Shown piece after piece: positions 15,701 to 30,700 of a DNA stretch of 64,000 nt. The stretch spans positions 33,081,989 to 33,145,988 of the forward strand of contig NC_092572.1 of NCBI RefSeq assembly GCF_037975245.1, written 5' to 3'. Both the position numbers and the translations under genes were made by a program. Below the pieces are notes generated by a model. It searched no databases and was not told the origin of the DNA. It saw only the letters and a list, made by a program, of their open reading frames with translations. How positions within the stretch are numbered: the stretch's first letter is position 1; each line of letters begins with the position of its first letter. The stretch is from Apostichopus japonicus. Lineage: Eukaryota > Echinodermata > Holothuroidea > Aspidochirotida > Stichopodidae.

Positions 15701-18700
15701 ATGGAAAGGCCAGAGTGGAAAGAAGAATTTAAAAGCGGAGGAGGTGTGGTCGTTGGCTTGTTGAAGGCAAATCACAATAGCCCCGTCCCCTGAAATTGTT
15801 TTGAAAATTGATGTTACATGGTGCACTCCGAGGCATAATTACACTACCAAGTAGGTCTAAAATTGGCTCCATACACCATGCAGTTTTGCCTATGAATACT
15901 ATTTTTGTGAAGTCGTGAGGGGGCGGGTAGGGTGTACACTCGTTGAAGTGGCCTTCTTCTAAGCTGAATGTAACATTGCCCACCCCTACCCCCGACTTCT
16001 TTCCAAGTGTATAATTTGGAAATTTTCTGATTAATGTTGAAAAACCAAAATACTTTCAAAAGGTTTAAGAAATGATAAAATATTGACTTCTGTCCAAGCT
16101 TGTAGTCAAACAATATCCTGATAAAAGTCACTTGTAGTTGTAAGGGTTATTTTGATAGTTCCAGGTGACGGTAAGCCGGGCCTTACACTAATAACGTTGA
16201 ACCGAGCGTGAACAGGAAAGTCTTCATAAGTAATCTCCAAAAGCGGATATTTGATAATAAGTTCCTTTTTATTAACTCTGAATATAACTATAACTTTGGT
16301 TTGTTACTCACACATACTCACGCACGCAGCACAATCGCACAAACACGCACACGCGCAGTAGCACTGCAACTTTACATGACTCACACTTCGTAACAATACA
16401 CAAACAACACATCGTGTGAGTTCGTTTACTGATAACTTGGGATAATTAAAACGCACAGGCATAAATGCTGATCATAAAGGTATACTACGAGCCCTCTGTT
16501 ATACGTCTGTAGGCTTCGGGAGATAAACTTAAACTCCCCGATACGTCTTTAGGAGACACTTAAACCCCCGATTCTACAATAACAAATTACGACGCGATGC
16601 ACAGGGCACACGCTCTGCCCTTGAACCTGATTGGTCCAAACTTATAGCTAACCCCTCACCCAACTCTTGATTGGTTGAGTACCAAGCTGATATGCAGATG
16701 AGCACATGCAAATGGCCACTCAACCAATTTGTACCAGTTTGGGCGTCTTCTACCCCACAAACCGAATCATTTAAAACAAAACATCTGTATACGCTTCTAA
16801 TAACGCGTGATTCATAGCCCGCCACACCACAGAGCAAACCACCAAAACGCGAGCCATGTGTGACGTCATAATAACAATAAGTAAACAATATGTTAACAAA
16901 CTATAGAATACGCTTCACATAGTGTTTACTCGTAGTGACGCAATACTATCACGATAGATTTAGTACGCGATAGTACGAGGTTAATCACTAAGCATGTCGG
17001 ATAGACGAGACTCAACTTACTACTACTACTATAGTACACGTTTCCATTGGAACTTACATCGCCCCTTTTCTTTGCTTTACTCATTTGAAAGTCACGATCA
17101 TCATATTTGTTTTCATTATTTGCATATTGCGTTTTCGTTATATATTTTGTGCCGGACCCCTTTTTATGTTTGGACTTCGGAAAATCTGTTGTGAATAGTT
17201 GAAAGGCCGTCTTAATTGTAATTTGATGAGTTGCAGTTTAATAACTAAGTATTTTTTTTATATTTTCCACAAGACCTATGTGACCCATAACACGTAAACA
17301 CTTTCAAGCTACTGTACAGGATTCTATGAACGCATCATTACCGGAAAATTGTCAAGGTGTAATTGATGAATTTATTTTTGCAGCATATTGTTGAAGTCCT
17401 CACTTTTAGATCTAAAGAATTTGCCATTATTTTTTTTTTGGTAAATTGCTATTATTTGAATTGGAAGATTGATCATTTATCTGAAAGGAGGGGAATTTCC
17501 CTAGTGGCCAATGGAAACGACTTGAACAAGTCTCATTTTCAAAATCCAAACAAACCATGCACGTCACAGTGTAAAGCAGCATTTGAAGAACAGTTGTATG
17601 GTTGTAGTACTTCCCGGTTTGTTTTGTGTGATTTCCCGAAGCCGGCGAAGCTTCTAGAACTGGCTTACTAAATATGAAGATATTGCAGCATATTACAGAT
17701 GGTGAACATGATACTGAAAAAAACAGAGTAAATTGCAATTTTCAAAGACGTATGTCTTGTGTTCCTTTCATAATATTAGGCTATGTACCTACAAAGACGG
17801 GGATATCATATGTAACGTTGAAGTTATGGCTTAGGTCTTTTCTACTCATATAAGAAAAGTGCAGCCTAACTTAGGCCTAGTCCAATGGTTTTAGTTACAA
17901 TATTCAATACTACCGCAAAATCCAGCATAACGCGTGACCTATAGGCTCAGCACAATGTAGGAATAGCTGAAATATGGTGATGCTAGCCTGTTATAGTTGG
18001 TAACAAGTTGAAGGGGAGGTTTCCTCCTTCAAATACTTTGATCATAATATTAATTTGTTGAAGAAGTGTTCTACATTTGCGAGATCATCCAATTGTCTGA
18101 GGTTTTAGCCAAATATAGTCATAAAAAGCTACTCGTAAAGTACTCTGGATTTGTTTCCTCTCCTGGGATATTGTGGATTTAAGTGCTAACCTGCCGGTGA
18201 ATAAAGGTCAAATGAAATGCAAGGTTTTCAAAAGACTGAGATTCAATATTCCATATCATATACAAGCATTATTTTAGTTTGTGTCACCCAAACTGCTGCA
18301 GTGCTTTACACCACCCTTGCTGGTCCAAGACAACCCATTATTGGGAACATATCCAGAATTAACAAGGTTTGTGCTGGTTATGCCCATTTCCTAAGTATTG
18401 ACGTATCTACAGTTTCAATACCACAAATCAAATATGCACTTTTACATAATTTACTTACTAAAAGTGTCGGGGTCTTTTACAGCTAACATGTGAAGTTGAT
18501 TGCCCACAAAAACAGCTGTGGTGGTCACTTTGCTATCTGAATCCAAAAGCTCCTAAGAACTTTCAGAAAGCTTCAGAAACCAAACACTGTATTCTGTAAT
18601 ACTGTATAATCACTAAATTGAAATGATCAATGATTGGATCAATGTGGAACTGCTACAATTGGGTTTTCTTTGTTGTGAGTATCCTTTTGTTTCTGAAATC

Positions 18701-21700
18701 TTCTGAAATTTCTGAATAACTAAGTTGATTTGATGCTAATGTTTCACTTTTGATTTAGAAGTCACCGAGGCTCCAATGGCTCCATGATGTAATAATTCAA
18801 CCGTAGTAAGAAACCCTCTAGTGAAGATGATGACAGAGACTGCACTGGATAGAGGAGATCAGGACCTATGAACCTATCAAGCTTTTTTCAGTATCCTACA
18901 CTTCTTGATGCACAGAATGTATAGAAACGTTAAAAATGAAGTAAATCTATTTTGTTGTGACTTGAATCACCAAACTTCTGGCTAGCAAGCATGGTTAAAG
19001 AAGTTAACTTCCCCTGCCACTCTTTATCATTTATCATGTCATAAAAACATTTCTTCATTGCATATTTGAGAGCTAAATACTGTTTAAAATAAACACATTT
19101 AGAGTGCATTCAAATACCAGTGTGAAGCAGTGGATGGCTGATGCTCTTATACATAAATGTTGTTTTCTTTGCTTTCACAACTGTCCCAGTAACTTCATTT
19201 CCACTTATGCCAATAGACCGTCAACCTCCCCCCCCCCCACTCCCACCAGGGCTTAGATTTATACTTCATAAAAAAATACATTTTTCTCTCGGATAACATG
19301 TATTTACATGCCTTAAACTTAGTAAAAGAGGACAAGAAGTCTCAGATATGTTACAGAGCTCTTCTGAAGCACCCGGCTAGGGCTCAGATATATATTCCAC
19401 AGAGTAAAAATAAGATTTAGTATTTCTATTACTGACATGTCCTAATGGGCTCAAAATTGATAGATTCCAAAAACTATTTGAAAATACTGAAAATTTGGAG
19501 AGCTTTGCAGTACCCTTGTAAGTCCAGCCACTATAAACAAAGAACACAGTTGGAAATACTTCATACTCATCTGAGTATATACAGCGGTGAATACAGAATT
19601 GTCACTTGCGCTTGTTTAATTTTCAAACATTGCTGAGCCAGTCACTGCAGTTGGTTTTAACAATCTAATTGGTCTCAAAATTGAACTATCTTTAGCGACT
19701 TAAAATATGTGGCCCAAAATTTCAAATATTGACTTTATTATCTCAAGATTTTGACCTGATAAGTCAAACTTTTACTTTTTCATCTCAAAATGTTTTAATT
19801 CAAAATTTGGAGGTTACAAGTGTCTGCATCTGCCAAATTTGTAGAAAGAACTGACCATATTGGACAGCTATTGACCAGCTGAAGAGGGTACTCTATAAGT
19901 CTTTGGTGATCTGAAATCTGGAAAGAGACCCCCCAGAGATTGGTGTAACTAGGTCAATGTAAGCAATGCAGTCTCCAGGGGCCTGGTGCCATTAAATGAA
20001 GAAAATTAATATAAAAACACCTATCCACACAAGCTGACACACTAAAGTAGATACAATTATCGCCTGATGAATGGAAATTCAAAAGACATTCTGTCCTCAA
20101 CAGGAAAGAGAGGTGCGAAATCTCACACATTTCTCAGTCAAGCCCAAATCATGCATGGTTGGGTTTGTGTGAGGTTGGACTCTCCATTGGGAGCTCATTT
20201 ATATCACTGCACCGCACCTTTATATGCCACTTCCACTAAACAACGGACAACCCGGTTCAAGTTTGATGGTTTGCTGGTTAATGGTTCTTACACTTCCCTG
20301 GTTATTTGGAAACAAAATGTACTTTCCTTCCTATAGACATATATCAACATATATCTACTGTATATCTATTTCTGACTGATATTCTCAATATCTACTATCA
20401 TTAGGACTTAATTTTCATTCACATCACTTTCTTTTCTCCTCATTAGGTTAACTTGAATTATCCTGAAGCGAGCTATTAAGGGATCACCTACTCCACCTGT
20501 AGTTACCAGTTTTTGATGGAAGTTTTCATACTGTGCTGGCAAGGACAATGAATGGTTCATCATCTGATATTTCCTCCATGTGATGGTAATCACATTAATG
20601 GTTAGTGTAGAACAGTGATAGTAATGTTTCAACAACCTCTGGTTGATTTTATGGATAGCATCGCAGATCAAGGAATGCTCTTGATTCTCCATTCACTCTC
20701 ACAAAAAGAATTTTACTTAAAGTTTAACTCATCCACTCAATATACAATTGACAGAATTAATCCCTAGTAAGGGTATTAAAATGATCGGATTCTTGCTGGA
20801 TTAATCCAGTACTTGGTATGTTTGTTATAAGCTTGCCATGACACAATAGCTGCCTAAACACCCTCTGGTACATTTTACCGTTTGCCAAACTGAAATAAAA
20901 TTGCCTCCTGAGACTCAAATGAATAAAGTGTTCTAGAACTCCTGACACTCCCAGAATGGTAATACTGGAAGGCAACTTGTTGGTTTGTATGAAAGTAGCT
21001 TGGGTTACCTACAAATATGTCTTCTGTTGAGGTATTTATTTTCTTCAGATTCAAAGCAAAAACTTGAGATACCATTTTAGATATTCTATAATGATGTAGA
21101 AACATTCAACTCAGTCTGTATTGCTGAGCTTTGTGTTAGAGGTATTTGTAATGAACACCCCATCAAACAACAAAAAAACCTTGATTAAGTTAGGTAGGTC
21201 ACAAAAAAAGTCACACAACTATGGATATAATTTTGAACTTTAATGTACTTTGTTTGTTATGATGTTTATTTACTGTAGTACAGTATAGATTACTGTTTAA
21301 GCATTTGCTTAAATATTGAAAATATGATTGAAATATAATTGGACAGTAAAATGCAAATCACCTCCACCTTTGATATTCATCTCAAAGACATATCATATCA
21401 GCTGAAGGTTATGGTTGGGTTTGTATCTCCTTTACTTCTTTGATATTTTACTCCAAACTCCTGATAAACTGTCGCACACCAGTTCTAAGATTCACAATCA
21501 CATCCTGTGAGGCTAAAGAAGCATTATTCAAGTAAGGTGTACACAAAACCAGTGACATTGAGAGCCAGGCACATTTCCATGCACAATTGTGTCACCTGGC
21601 CAACTTTTTAAGTCTTTGTTTATCCTAAGATAAAATACACTATTCATTATCACATATTTCACTTAATTTGTATTGGAGATTCAATGCTTGTCTCAATTTC

Positions 21701-24700
21701 AGATTAATGTTTGTTTATATTTCAATTATGTTGGTATTTGTTGAGCTGTATAGTCACTGTGGGAAGCATTATGAGACCTTGAACTCATCTTTTACAGTCT
21801 ATAAGTTTGTGTTCTTGTTGCATTAGTTTCTTTAAAATGTTAGTATATTTTTAACTAAGTTTAAATTTAATATCAAGATAGTATATAATATTAGAAGACA
21901 TCCCTCATCTTTTACTAATTTTATTTTGTTATTCATATTAAAAATACAGTAGCATACCATATGCTTATAATGTACGCAGTGTGATTTCTATGTGTCTGAC
22001 AATGTTACATGTTAGAATTCTGCTATTTGCAGACTTAGTGATGACAATTTAAATTAATAATAACATTATAACAGATAACTATATGTATTTTGATTTTCTC
22101 AATATCAGGTAAAATTCAATTTTTCAGTTCTGAGATCAGCCTATTTAGAGATTTGCCAGGTTCATGTGTGGATTACAGCTCTTGAAAAAAGTGTGTACAG
22201 TTTATATGAGCAGAGTAATGATTGCATGGTCCACCACCTGTTTCTTACCCCACCCACCCCCTCACCTAATTAAGAATACTTCTAAATGTTGTGTCTTAGA
22301 CTCAGGGATTCTGTGAGACCTCTTTTGTTCAGCCTTTCTGTAATTGTAGCATTATCTCTGCAAATTGTACCATAATTGTAGGTTTCAATAGGAGGAAATT
22401 CTGATGTGATTTCTATGTTATAGCCAAGTACATCTCTAATCTTTCAAATTTGCCCAATTTTAATGGTCATTAGACATCCATTGTTTCATTATGACACATT
22501 TTCATTCCTGTGTGAGCATATAATGCTCATGCTAATAAAGGCTTTCTATTGTCACTGTCTCCAGGTTGAGTGGATATTATGTAATTTAAGACAAGGTCCA
22601 CCTATCCCATCATATTTAAAAGTTGTCATGGATAATGCTAGGTATTGAGTATTGCACTGACAAGCAACAGTTTATGATTCTATCACAGAAGATCATTCAA
22701 GCTCTTAGCATGTTATGTCATCTGAAATCCTTAATGCATTTTGTATTCTTTTTATGGTATAAAATTCGTTATGTAATTCTGTTATAACTGTGTGTTTGGG
22801 GTGTGGGGGCATCAGGTTGATGTCTATTGGCAACAGTGGAGATGAAGTTACTGTGACAGTTGTGAAAGCAAAAACAACAACATTCATGTATTATAGCAGC
22901 CTCTGCTTGACACTGGTATTTCAATTGTTTGACAAAAGCAATCCAGACCAGTTATCAAGCCTAACTTTGCTTGACTTCCAAGTAAAGGTGAACAACGATG
23001 AACAACTTTGTTGGCTTGCTGCACGATTCGTGTTAAAAGTAACAAACTAGAAGGGTGTACGGATTAATTTAGAACTAATCCATAGGATTGCAAACATTTT
23101 ACCAAGGCACAGAGTCATTTTAGCATTAGCTTATATCTGTGAGCAATAGAAATACTGTTGAGTGAATATTAAAAAGGCAAACTCAATAAAAAGGCTTCTC
23201 TTGTTTGCATTAAAACATCCAGTTCTGATATTCTCAATATAGAACTAGAGACAACTGAGTCTTAATGCTTTTGTCTTTATCTCCTCATTAGGTAAATGTG
23301 GATTAAGTCTTGAGATGATCTTTGGGGGTCACATGATGCGGATCTTGCACAGAATGGTTTATAATATGCTGATGGTGAAGGTAAGTGTGTATTAGTGTAT
23401 GCAGGACTGGTAAGCTGGGTTGTAGTTAGAATTAGATTCGAGTCTGGGTAGAAAGTGATTTTGTTACTGCCTAATCCTGGTGGAACAGAGACTTGCTTGA
23501 TCAACAAATTCCCTAAGAGCCTAAGGGAAGATCAAGGTCTCAATCTAACCTATGATACATACACTATATATAAGGCACAGTATGCCATACATTACATTGC
23601 TTACCAATTTTAAATGTACACAAAGAGGTGTATATGTTTAATAAACTTGGTCCATTTTTCGTTTTGTGTATGAATCATAAATTTAAGAACACACATTCTG
23701 ATTGCTTGATACTTTCCAATTTGTCAGGGTGTCATTGTGTTGGGTGGAAGGGAAGGGTCTGTCTTTACAGTGTGGCCACATTCCTCTGTATTGTCAGCCT
23801 CACTTCCACAAATAAAAGGCAGTAAAATGTATGACAGGCTCTTAAACAATCAATTTAGTTCATAAGTGCATGTCCCCTTACAATTAAATAGAGTCACTGC
23901 ACACAAAATGAGACCCATACCCACACTAAGTTAAAACCATGCCCTGGATCTGGAGTGATACTACTCAACTCCCCTAAAAGGGGTAAAACGAGTAGGGTGG
24001 TGCAGTCTTGTTTATGCTGTGATTGGTTTCTGGCTGTAGTGTTGGGCGACAGCCGCTTTAAAGTTATCCTTGTCCTCGATTTCTTTGATGAGTTGTGGGA
24101 GGGCGTTCCAGTCTATTAGGGTTTTTGGCATGAATGAGAATTTTAAACAGTTTTTGTTGCAGGGAATTTGAATGTAAGATCCATGTCTTGAAGAGCGGAC
24201 GACCGGGCGCAGAATTGTTTGCGTTGGTATGGCAAGGCGACCCGATTGGGCTTGGTGTAATAACTTAGTGCCCACACTAAGTTAGAACCTTACCCACACT
24301 AAGTTTGAAACCGTCTAAAGTCTGGTTTATATTATGAGGAGGACTATCCTTACTGGTATATCTCAGTTACAAACTAAGGAATGAACTGGCACAAGTAGTT
24401 TAACTTGACCAAACCTATGGTACATAGTAGGGCCTCCATTGGCCCATTAGTTACCTTAGATATACCTTCAAACTTGAGTTATCATGAACTTTAATATCCC
24501 AACAATGAAGTAAGCTATTTGAATAGGGTTAGTTTTCTTGAAGCGAGCCTGTAAACTCCTCCTAGGAGTACCTACTTGAGATTATTTCCAATGATGATTT
24601 GCCAAGGTTAAGGTATATATAAATGATTTAATATGTGACATACTTCTCCATCATTCTTTTTCAATGGAGATATGTGTTAAGTGAGTTTGTTACTATATAT

Positions 24701-27700
24701 AATGTAAGAGTGAATAACTACCTGCACAACTGCCTCAGCAAGTCAATCAGTGATTTTGTTACTATGATCACACTGTCTGGAGCCTGTGTGCTTCCACTTG
24801 CTATATGTTTCATATGTCACAACTAAGTGTTTTGTTTGATAAAATGTAAAATAAAATATCAACAACCATTTCTCCATTTCCATCCTAACATTCCCTGCCC
24901 TCCCATTTCAGGGCATCCAAAAATTGATGTCAAATTTTAATGCGAAGATAACCTGATAGTTTATGTTATTTGATATATGTACACAGGAATCACAAGTAAA
25001 AGGAACTGTTGTTTTTCTCAGAAACTCATTGAATGCCACATTAAGTTCATAAGTTAGCACGACTAGTGTTGTAGTAAGTTGAATACCTCAGAATCAAAAC
25101 ATACTCCAAGTTGCTCCATGATAAAAGCAAAATTGCTTTGAATAATGTGAAAGTCCTGTGCTGTGAGCTATGTCAGTCCAACAACACAAAGATGAAAACA
25201 GCAATAGTAAACGATAAATGTGTTGCCCTGAGAATATAACTGTATAAATATTCATAGATCCTCATTATTTAAGACATAAGGAAAGACATTGATAGCATGA
25301 TGTCTGGAATTATTTCAATGGTCCTAACTGAACACTATAGCCTAAAGTACATGCCACGAAAGATACTTAGAGTAAAGCACTCTTCTTTACAGATATAAAA
25401 GTTATCACAGACCTTTTGAATTTTCACCTATAAATTCACCTATTAATTTCACCTATGAATTTTCACCAGATAAATCTAGTTAAAGGGAAAGTTGAATTAT
25501 TTTGAAGTCTCTCTTTGACTTCCAGCTTGTACAGTTTTCATTCTTCAACATTGCTTTGCAACGGTTTTCTGTTCATGTCCTTCAAGGAATTGAAAAGAAA
25601 ATGCAAAGGGGCCAACATCACTGATGACATAACTTCCTTTGCGACATTTAGTACTAAGTAATTATATTTTAATCTATTTAGGTTGCACAAATTCATGCAT
25701 ATTAGACCACCAGACCCAAACAAGAATACACTAGAATGCATAGTTACTACCCTGATCAGAGATTGATATGCATATTCATGTATGTTCCTATTTGGAAGGA
25801 ATATAATATTTTCATAAACTGCATGTTGTAAACTTTCCAAATATTGACCCCAACATTGTGTCAAGATATTTATATCATTGGTAAATTATCTTGCTTTTCT
25901 ACAATTTTGTTAGATGGATGAGGCCTGAGCACTAAAATATTCTTTACGTACCCAATGTAACAAATGTGCTACACATGTGTAATTATTGTGTTAATTCCTT
26001 TTCAATTAAAGCTGAGGAGTCAACCCACAACAGCATACAACAACCAGCACAAAAGTATATATTCCAGAGGATAATTTGAAGAACCTGCATGCCTTCATGT
26101 TTTCCAAGGTAAGCTGTGAACCATTTACTTTTTTAATGATCAATAAATCTATTATTCTTATCATATCAATGAGACAATGGTCATCTTTCCACAAACAAAT
26201 AATAGGTGTTATGTACATTCATGCTGCTAGAATTTAGTTGTTTTATGTTGTGCTATATTTATGACTAAGGGAGTGAGATGAGAGAAAAATACTCAGAATT
26301 TCACTGACTTCATAAAGAAACTTTAATGGGTTTGTTTTGGTATATATCTATCCACAATGAGAAGAAAACATCAAATATCCAAATGTATAATATCAAAATT
26401 AGCTGGCCTGTTAATTGCAATAATCTATTGTAATAGAACCTTGTGGGTAGCAAAGTTGAGTCACAACTATGGAATAAATTAAACCAAGATGGATTTAAAT
26501 TTTTCAACTTTAGAACTGGTTCTGGTGTGTTGAGAGAATCAATCAAGGGCGTAGAAACCGGGGGGGGGCTGGGGGAGCGCTATCCCCCAGTGAAAAATAT
26601 GGAGGGACGGAAGTATCATTCCGCCCCCCCCCCCGCTTCGCAAGTCAGAAAACCCCTTTTTCATTTCCAAATGAGAAAAAAATCTCATTTGGAGCACCAA
26701 ATTGCATCTCAGGCCAGGTGAAAATGCAAAATTATTTACAAAATGGAGTAGGTGTTGAAGTGTGCTATATTGCACCAAATTGCATCTGAGGCCACCTGAA
26801 AATACCAAAAAATTCCAAAGGGGAGGGGGACATCCCCTCTCCTTAGACCCCTCCCCCAGGCCGGCCATCAGTCTTCAGCCCCCCCCCCACCCAAAAGTAC
26901 CTTCCTACGCCACTGGTATCAATAGAATACAAATTGAAAATTACCTGCTTAGCTGAAGCAGCTTCAAGGACTTGTATGGTAGACCTCTGTGACAATTTGG
27001 CCTGAAATGAGGAAATGATAATGGTACTTGACACCAAGTCCTTAACTGACTGCTGAAATTGGTCTGATTTTTCTTCTTGTTCAAGCATGCAGAGGATAGC
27101 AAACTGACGCCCCTCTTGTGTTTCCTGCAGGTGTTTGAGGATGATGTCTGCTGCTGACTTGTTGAGTCCACATGCAAAGCGATAGACATACTGGAGGTCA
27201 AGTGGGTTGATTCTCTTCAAGGTTTCCTTCACATTGATTGATGACGCTGCTGAAGACGCTCCTACAAATCCAAGCAGACAGATTATATGGGTTTTATTGT
27301 GTACAGTTTACTGCAGGCATCAGATCAAGGTGTTGACACATTGTAATAGTGTCACTGTACCATTGTTTTGTTTTTTTGCAGCATCAAATCTTCCTATAAT
27401 TTAATCAGTAACCATTATTTATAGTGCTATTTGTAAAACATCATTCACATGGTGTATGTCAATGATGTTTTGTTTCATGCTGTTGTGACATCATTGATAT
27501 AACTGTAATTAAAAACATGAATCAGGGATTGATTCAAGTGCAAGATTTGTGCTAAGCAGCAGACACAATAGAGACAGAATGACAGAGAGTATTTATGGTC
27601 TATCTGATGTTCAAAGAACGATGCACTGTGCCTGACAGAAACTTAGACAAATATATCAACAGTTAATGTTATATTTTGTGAGGCCAAAATATTCAGAATT

Positions 27701-30700
27701 TAGGTTTTCAACCCTGTACCTAACTTCATTACTCACTTCAGTGTTTCATTTTAGGTCTAAGCACAATCTAAACATCAATGCTTTTTGCATTCCTGGTTAA
27801 GATTTAAATTATCATGTTTACAACAGTACACTGAGTATTTAAGAGGTGCCATTGGCATTCAGATTGAAAGCCTGGTGCAGAGAAACCAACCAGTACGATT
27901 TTATCGTATTTAGTACTATAAAACAAGTGAAATACGATAATACGATATTGCCTCTTGAAAAAAACGATTTTTCATCTTTTAAAATTTTTCTTTAAAGTAA
28001 GCGGAATCGCATAGAAACATGTACAAGTAACCCCCAAACCCCGACAAACACGTTGAACAACGAGCCTACATGGGCGGGAAATACTCGGGATCGGCAGCTT
28101 TACAATTTTCTCATTGAATGTTAATGAAAAAGCAAACATTTTACTAGCACACTCTTACCAGTAGAACATTTTTTTCCTGACATTTTACTGTCCCTGGCCC
28201 AACGGGCCAGTAGTAGTGTCGAGTTTTCTTGAAAATCTGATTCTTCTCTCGAAATTTTATTTTTTAGGATATTCAGTTTTTGTGTAAAGAGGTTGGCATC
28301 TCTGCTGGTGTAAGTCATTCATCCTGATACAAAAATACTTCATTCTGAATATATCATATCATTTAAAGTTTTGGTGTGCTCTGTATAGGAACTTTCTGGC
28401 CTTTATTTTCTGATTTCCATTTCACAATGTCACTGAAGTAATTGAATCAAATATAACACTGTCTTTTCCTTGATTCCACATTCCAACAAACTTGCAAACT
28501 CTATTAAAAGAGGCTTGGAGAGCAAAACACTCCTATTCCTACAATATCCCGGCTGATATTGTGGTTGGTGGGTACATATACTATAAACACAAGTACTGTA
28601 GCATAACTTGCGGTATTTAGCATACATCGTTAGCTTCTTGAGATAACAGCATATGAATAGTTATTTGAAAGGAATATTCCAATTTGGAGTGGTATGGCCT
28701 TAACATGTTATTACAATGTAAAAGGGACATCATTATTAAGGTTTCAGGCTCTTAACAGAGTTGTGTTAAGACTATACTTTTTTTACAGAGTTGTGTTAAG
28801 ACTATACTTTTTTTACAGTCAGTGTTTGTTTATTAGTGTGGAGTACAACCTTAAGTTCCTTTTCAGTAACAGATTACTATGCAAATTATTATGCAAATAA
28901 TTGTGCATATGTATTATAATATTAACCTCACGTGAGTTAGGGTCATCAGTGCTGCTGCTCTATAACTCTACTCTTCTAGAAGTAGTAAAAGTTTTGACAA
29001 AAACTTCATATTACCCGCGAAATAGTAAACTTACTTGGAAAAACAATTACAGGGAAAAGAGAGAACTGCAGAGGATGATTTAATTTTATAAGGTCATGAA
29101 AGTAATATTTTAGTTTTTCTGATATTAGGTTTTGACTGGTGTGTCACATATTTCACTCGTACAATGCCACCTAATTACAGATTCCTTTAAATGTTATTTA
29201 TTAGTTTGTATTCTTGTCTCGTTACTTGCAAACTAAAGTTGCCTAGGATGAACAAAGTCACGGTGTTTGTTTAGGTTCTAACATTTTGTGTATTGTTATT
29301 GTGGTAGTCGACCAGGTCATCTATGAAATCTTTGTGTCATGAGATATTATCAAAAGCTTTACTTTTAATAATTTTGGATTAGGATGACTTAACAAATAAT
29401 CGAACACTAAAAGGAACACGGAATCATGACTGTCAATGCTACTACTCATATTAAGGTAAAAATACGATTTAAAGGCTAATACTACATGGCTATTTTGATA
29501 AATGATTGAAACATAAATAACTAGAAAGATATTTCGTTGCCTTGATGATATTTATAATTGTACTGTTGCCAGATGCAAAATATTACCGACTCTAATAATT
29601 CATATCGTTTTGATCCAAATATAATGAGGATCTGGTTTATATATTTACCTGCATAGTTTTGATCTTTACCTCAGCAAGTTTGCGAAGCAATCAACTTTAA
29701 CCACAGGAAAGGCATTTAACAATATGTAGGGTGAGTTTATATTACAGACGCGCAAAAATCAAGTTAAAAAGGCTGAATAACGTGGTTTTTAATAAATAGA
29801 AATGTCAAAGTATTTGATATTGTTATACAAAAAATCCAGTGTAGTCTGCTTTATCTGACATTGCCTTGGTCTTCCTGGAGGTACATCTACCTTAAGTCTC
29901 TCTTGTCTTCAAATACAACAAACAAAAATATAAAAAGATCAAAACCCAATTCTTTCTTAGGTTGAACCGGGTCAGTGGTAAAGTATCACTCTTTATTTGT
30001 TTACATTGTCGCGCGTGTTGTATGAATGTTAATTTACAGCAGACACTGTGGGGTGGGGTACGAGGAGCATAAGCTCTTTGTTTGTGCACATGAGAGGACA
30101 TACGAACAATACTTCCATCTCTCAAGTTTACTAATTATCTTACACATCAGAGATGAAAAATTATGACATCAGTAGTATCGGTACTGAGGACTTACCTTCA
30201 CTAAGAATCCAAACCAGATGATGGGAGGCATAAAACTCACAGAGGATTTTGAGCGATATTCGTGCAACCGTCTTATATCGACACTGGGAGTTGTCAAAAA
30301 CCACTTCCTGTGCCAACATCCCGAGCTTCATATAGTTATCATAGAACTCTTGTCCAAGTTCTGAAACTAAATAGGTCTTCTCCCATGACAGCTGCTGGTT
30401 CTCCTTTGTGAGGCCGTCGAAAGCAATACGGTACAGTTTAGCTAGTTCTGTTTCAAAAGCAGGCACCTCAGTATTAGCACCTCTCTTGTTTTTCATATGG
30501 TTATGAAAGCATGCGATTACAAAAGTGAAAAATCTTGTTACTGTGCTAAATATCTCGATTTCTGGCCTCTCGTGTGCTATGTGAGCGACCATAGTGGAAA
30601 AGAGAGGGACCTGACATAGATCTCTTAAGAAGGGGTTTCTCTGAAGCTGCTTTTCGATCCGATCTGCCAACTGGACATCATCAGCCACCGCCTTCAGGAC

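Larger units (their letters stand above)
11227..26944 (-). other. NLR intron 4 (about 15.7 kb)
   Basis: This is the longest intron. Apart from the promoter-like cluster, the candidate exon at 20757-21008, the LINE remnant and the MITE listed separately, I see no coding segment or RNA gene. Homopolymer C or G runs occur at 14346, 15655 and 19230. Confidence 0.5.

Noticed and set aside
16574-16888. Minus-strand 104-codon frame
   Set aside because: It overlaps the promoter-like cluster, has no recognisable product, and is explained by locally higher GC.
23277-23383. Plus-strand exon between CTCCTCATTAG and GTAAGTG
   Set aside because: The splice signals are good, but the 30-codon product is unrecognised and no neighbouring exons in matching phase were found.
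28121-28318. Minus-strand exon ending at GTAAGA in NLR intron 3
   Set aside because: There is no clear acceptor, no family resemblance, and the phase fit between exons 3 and 4 does not need it.
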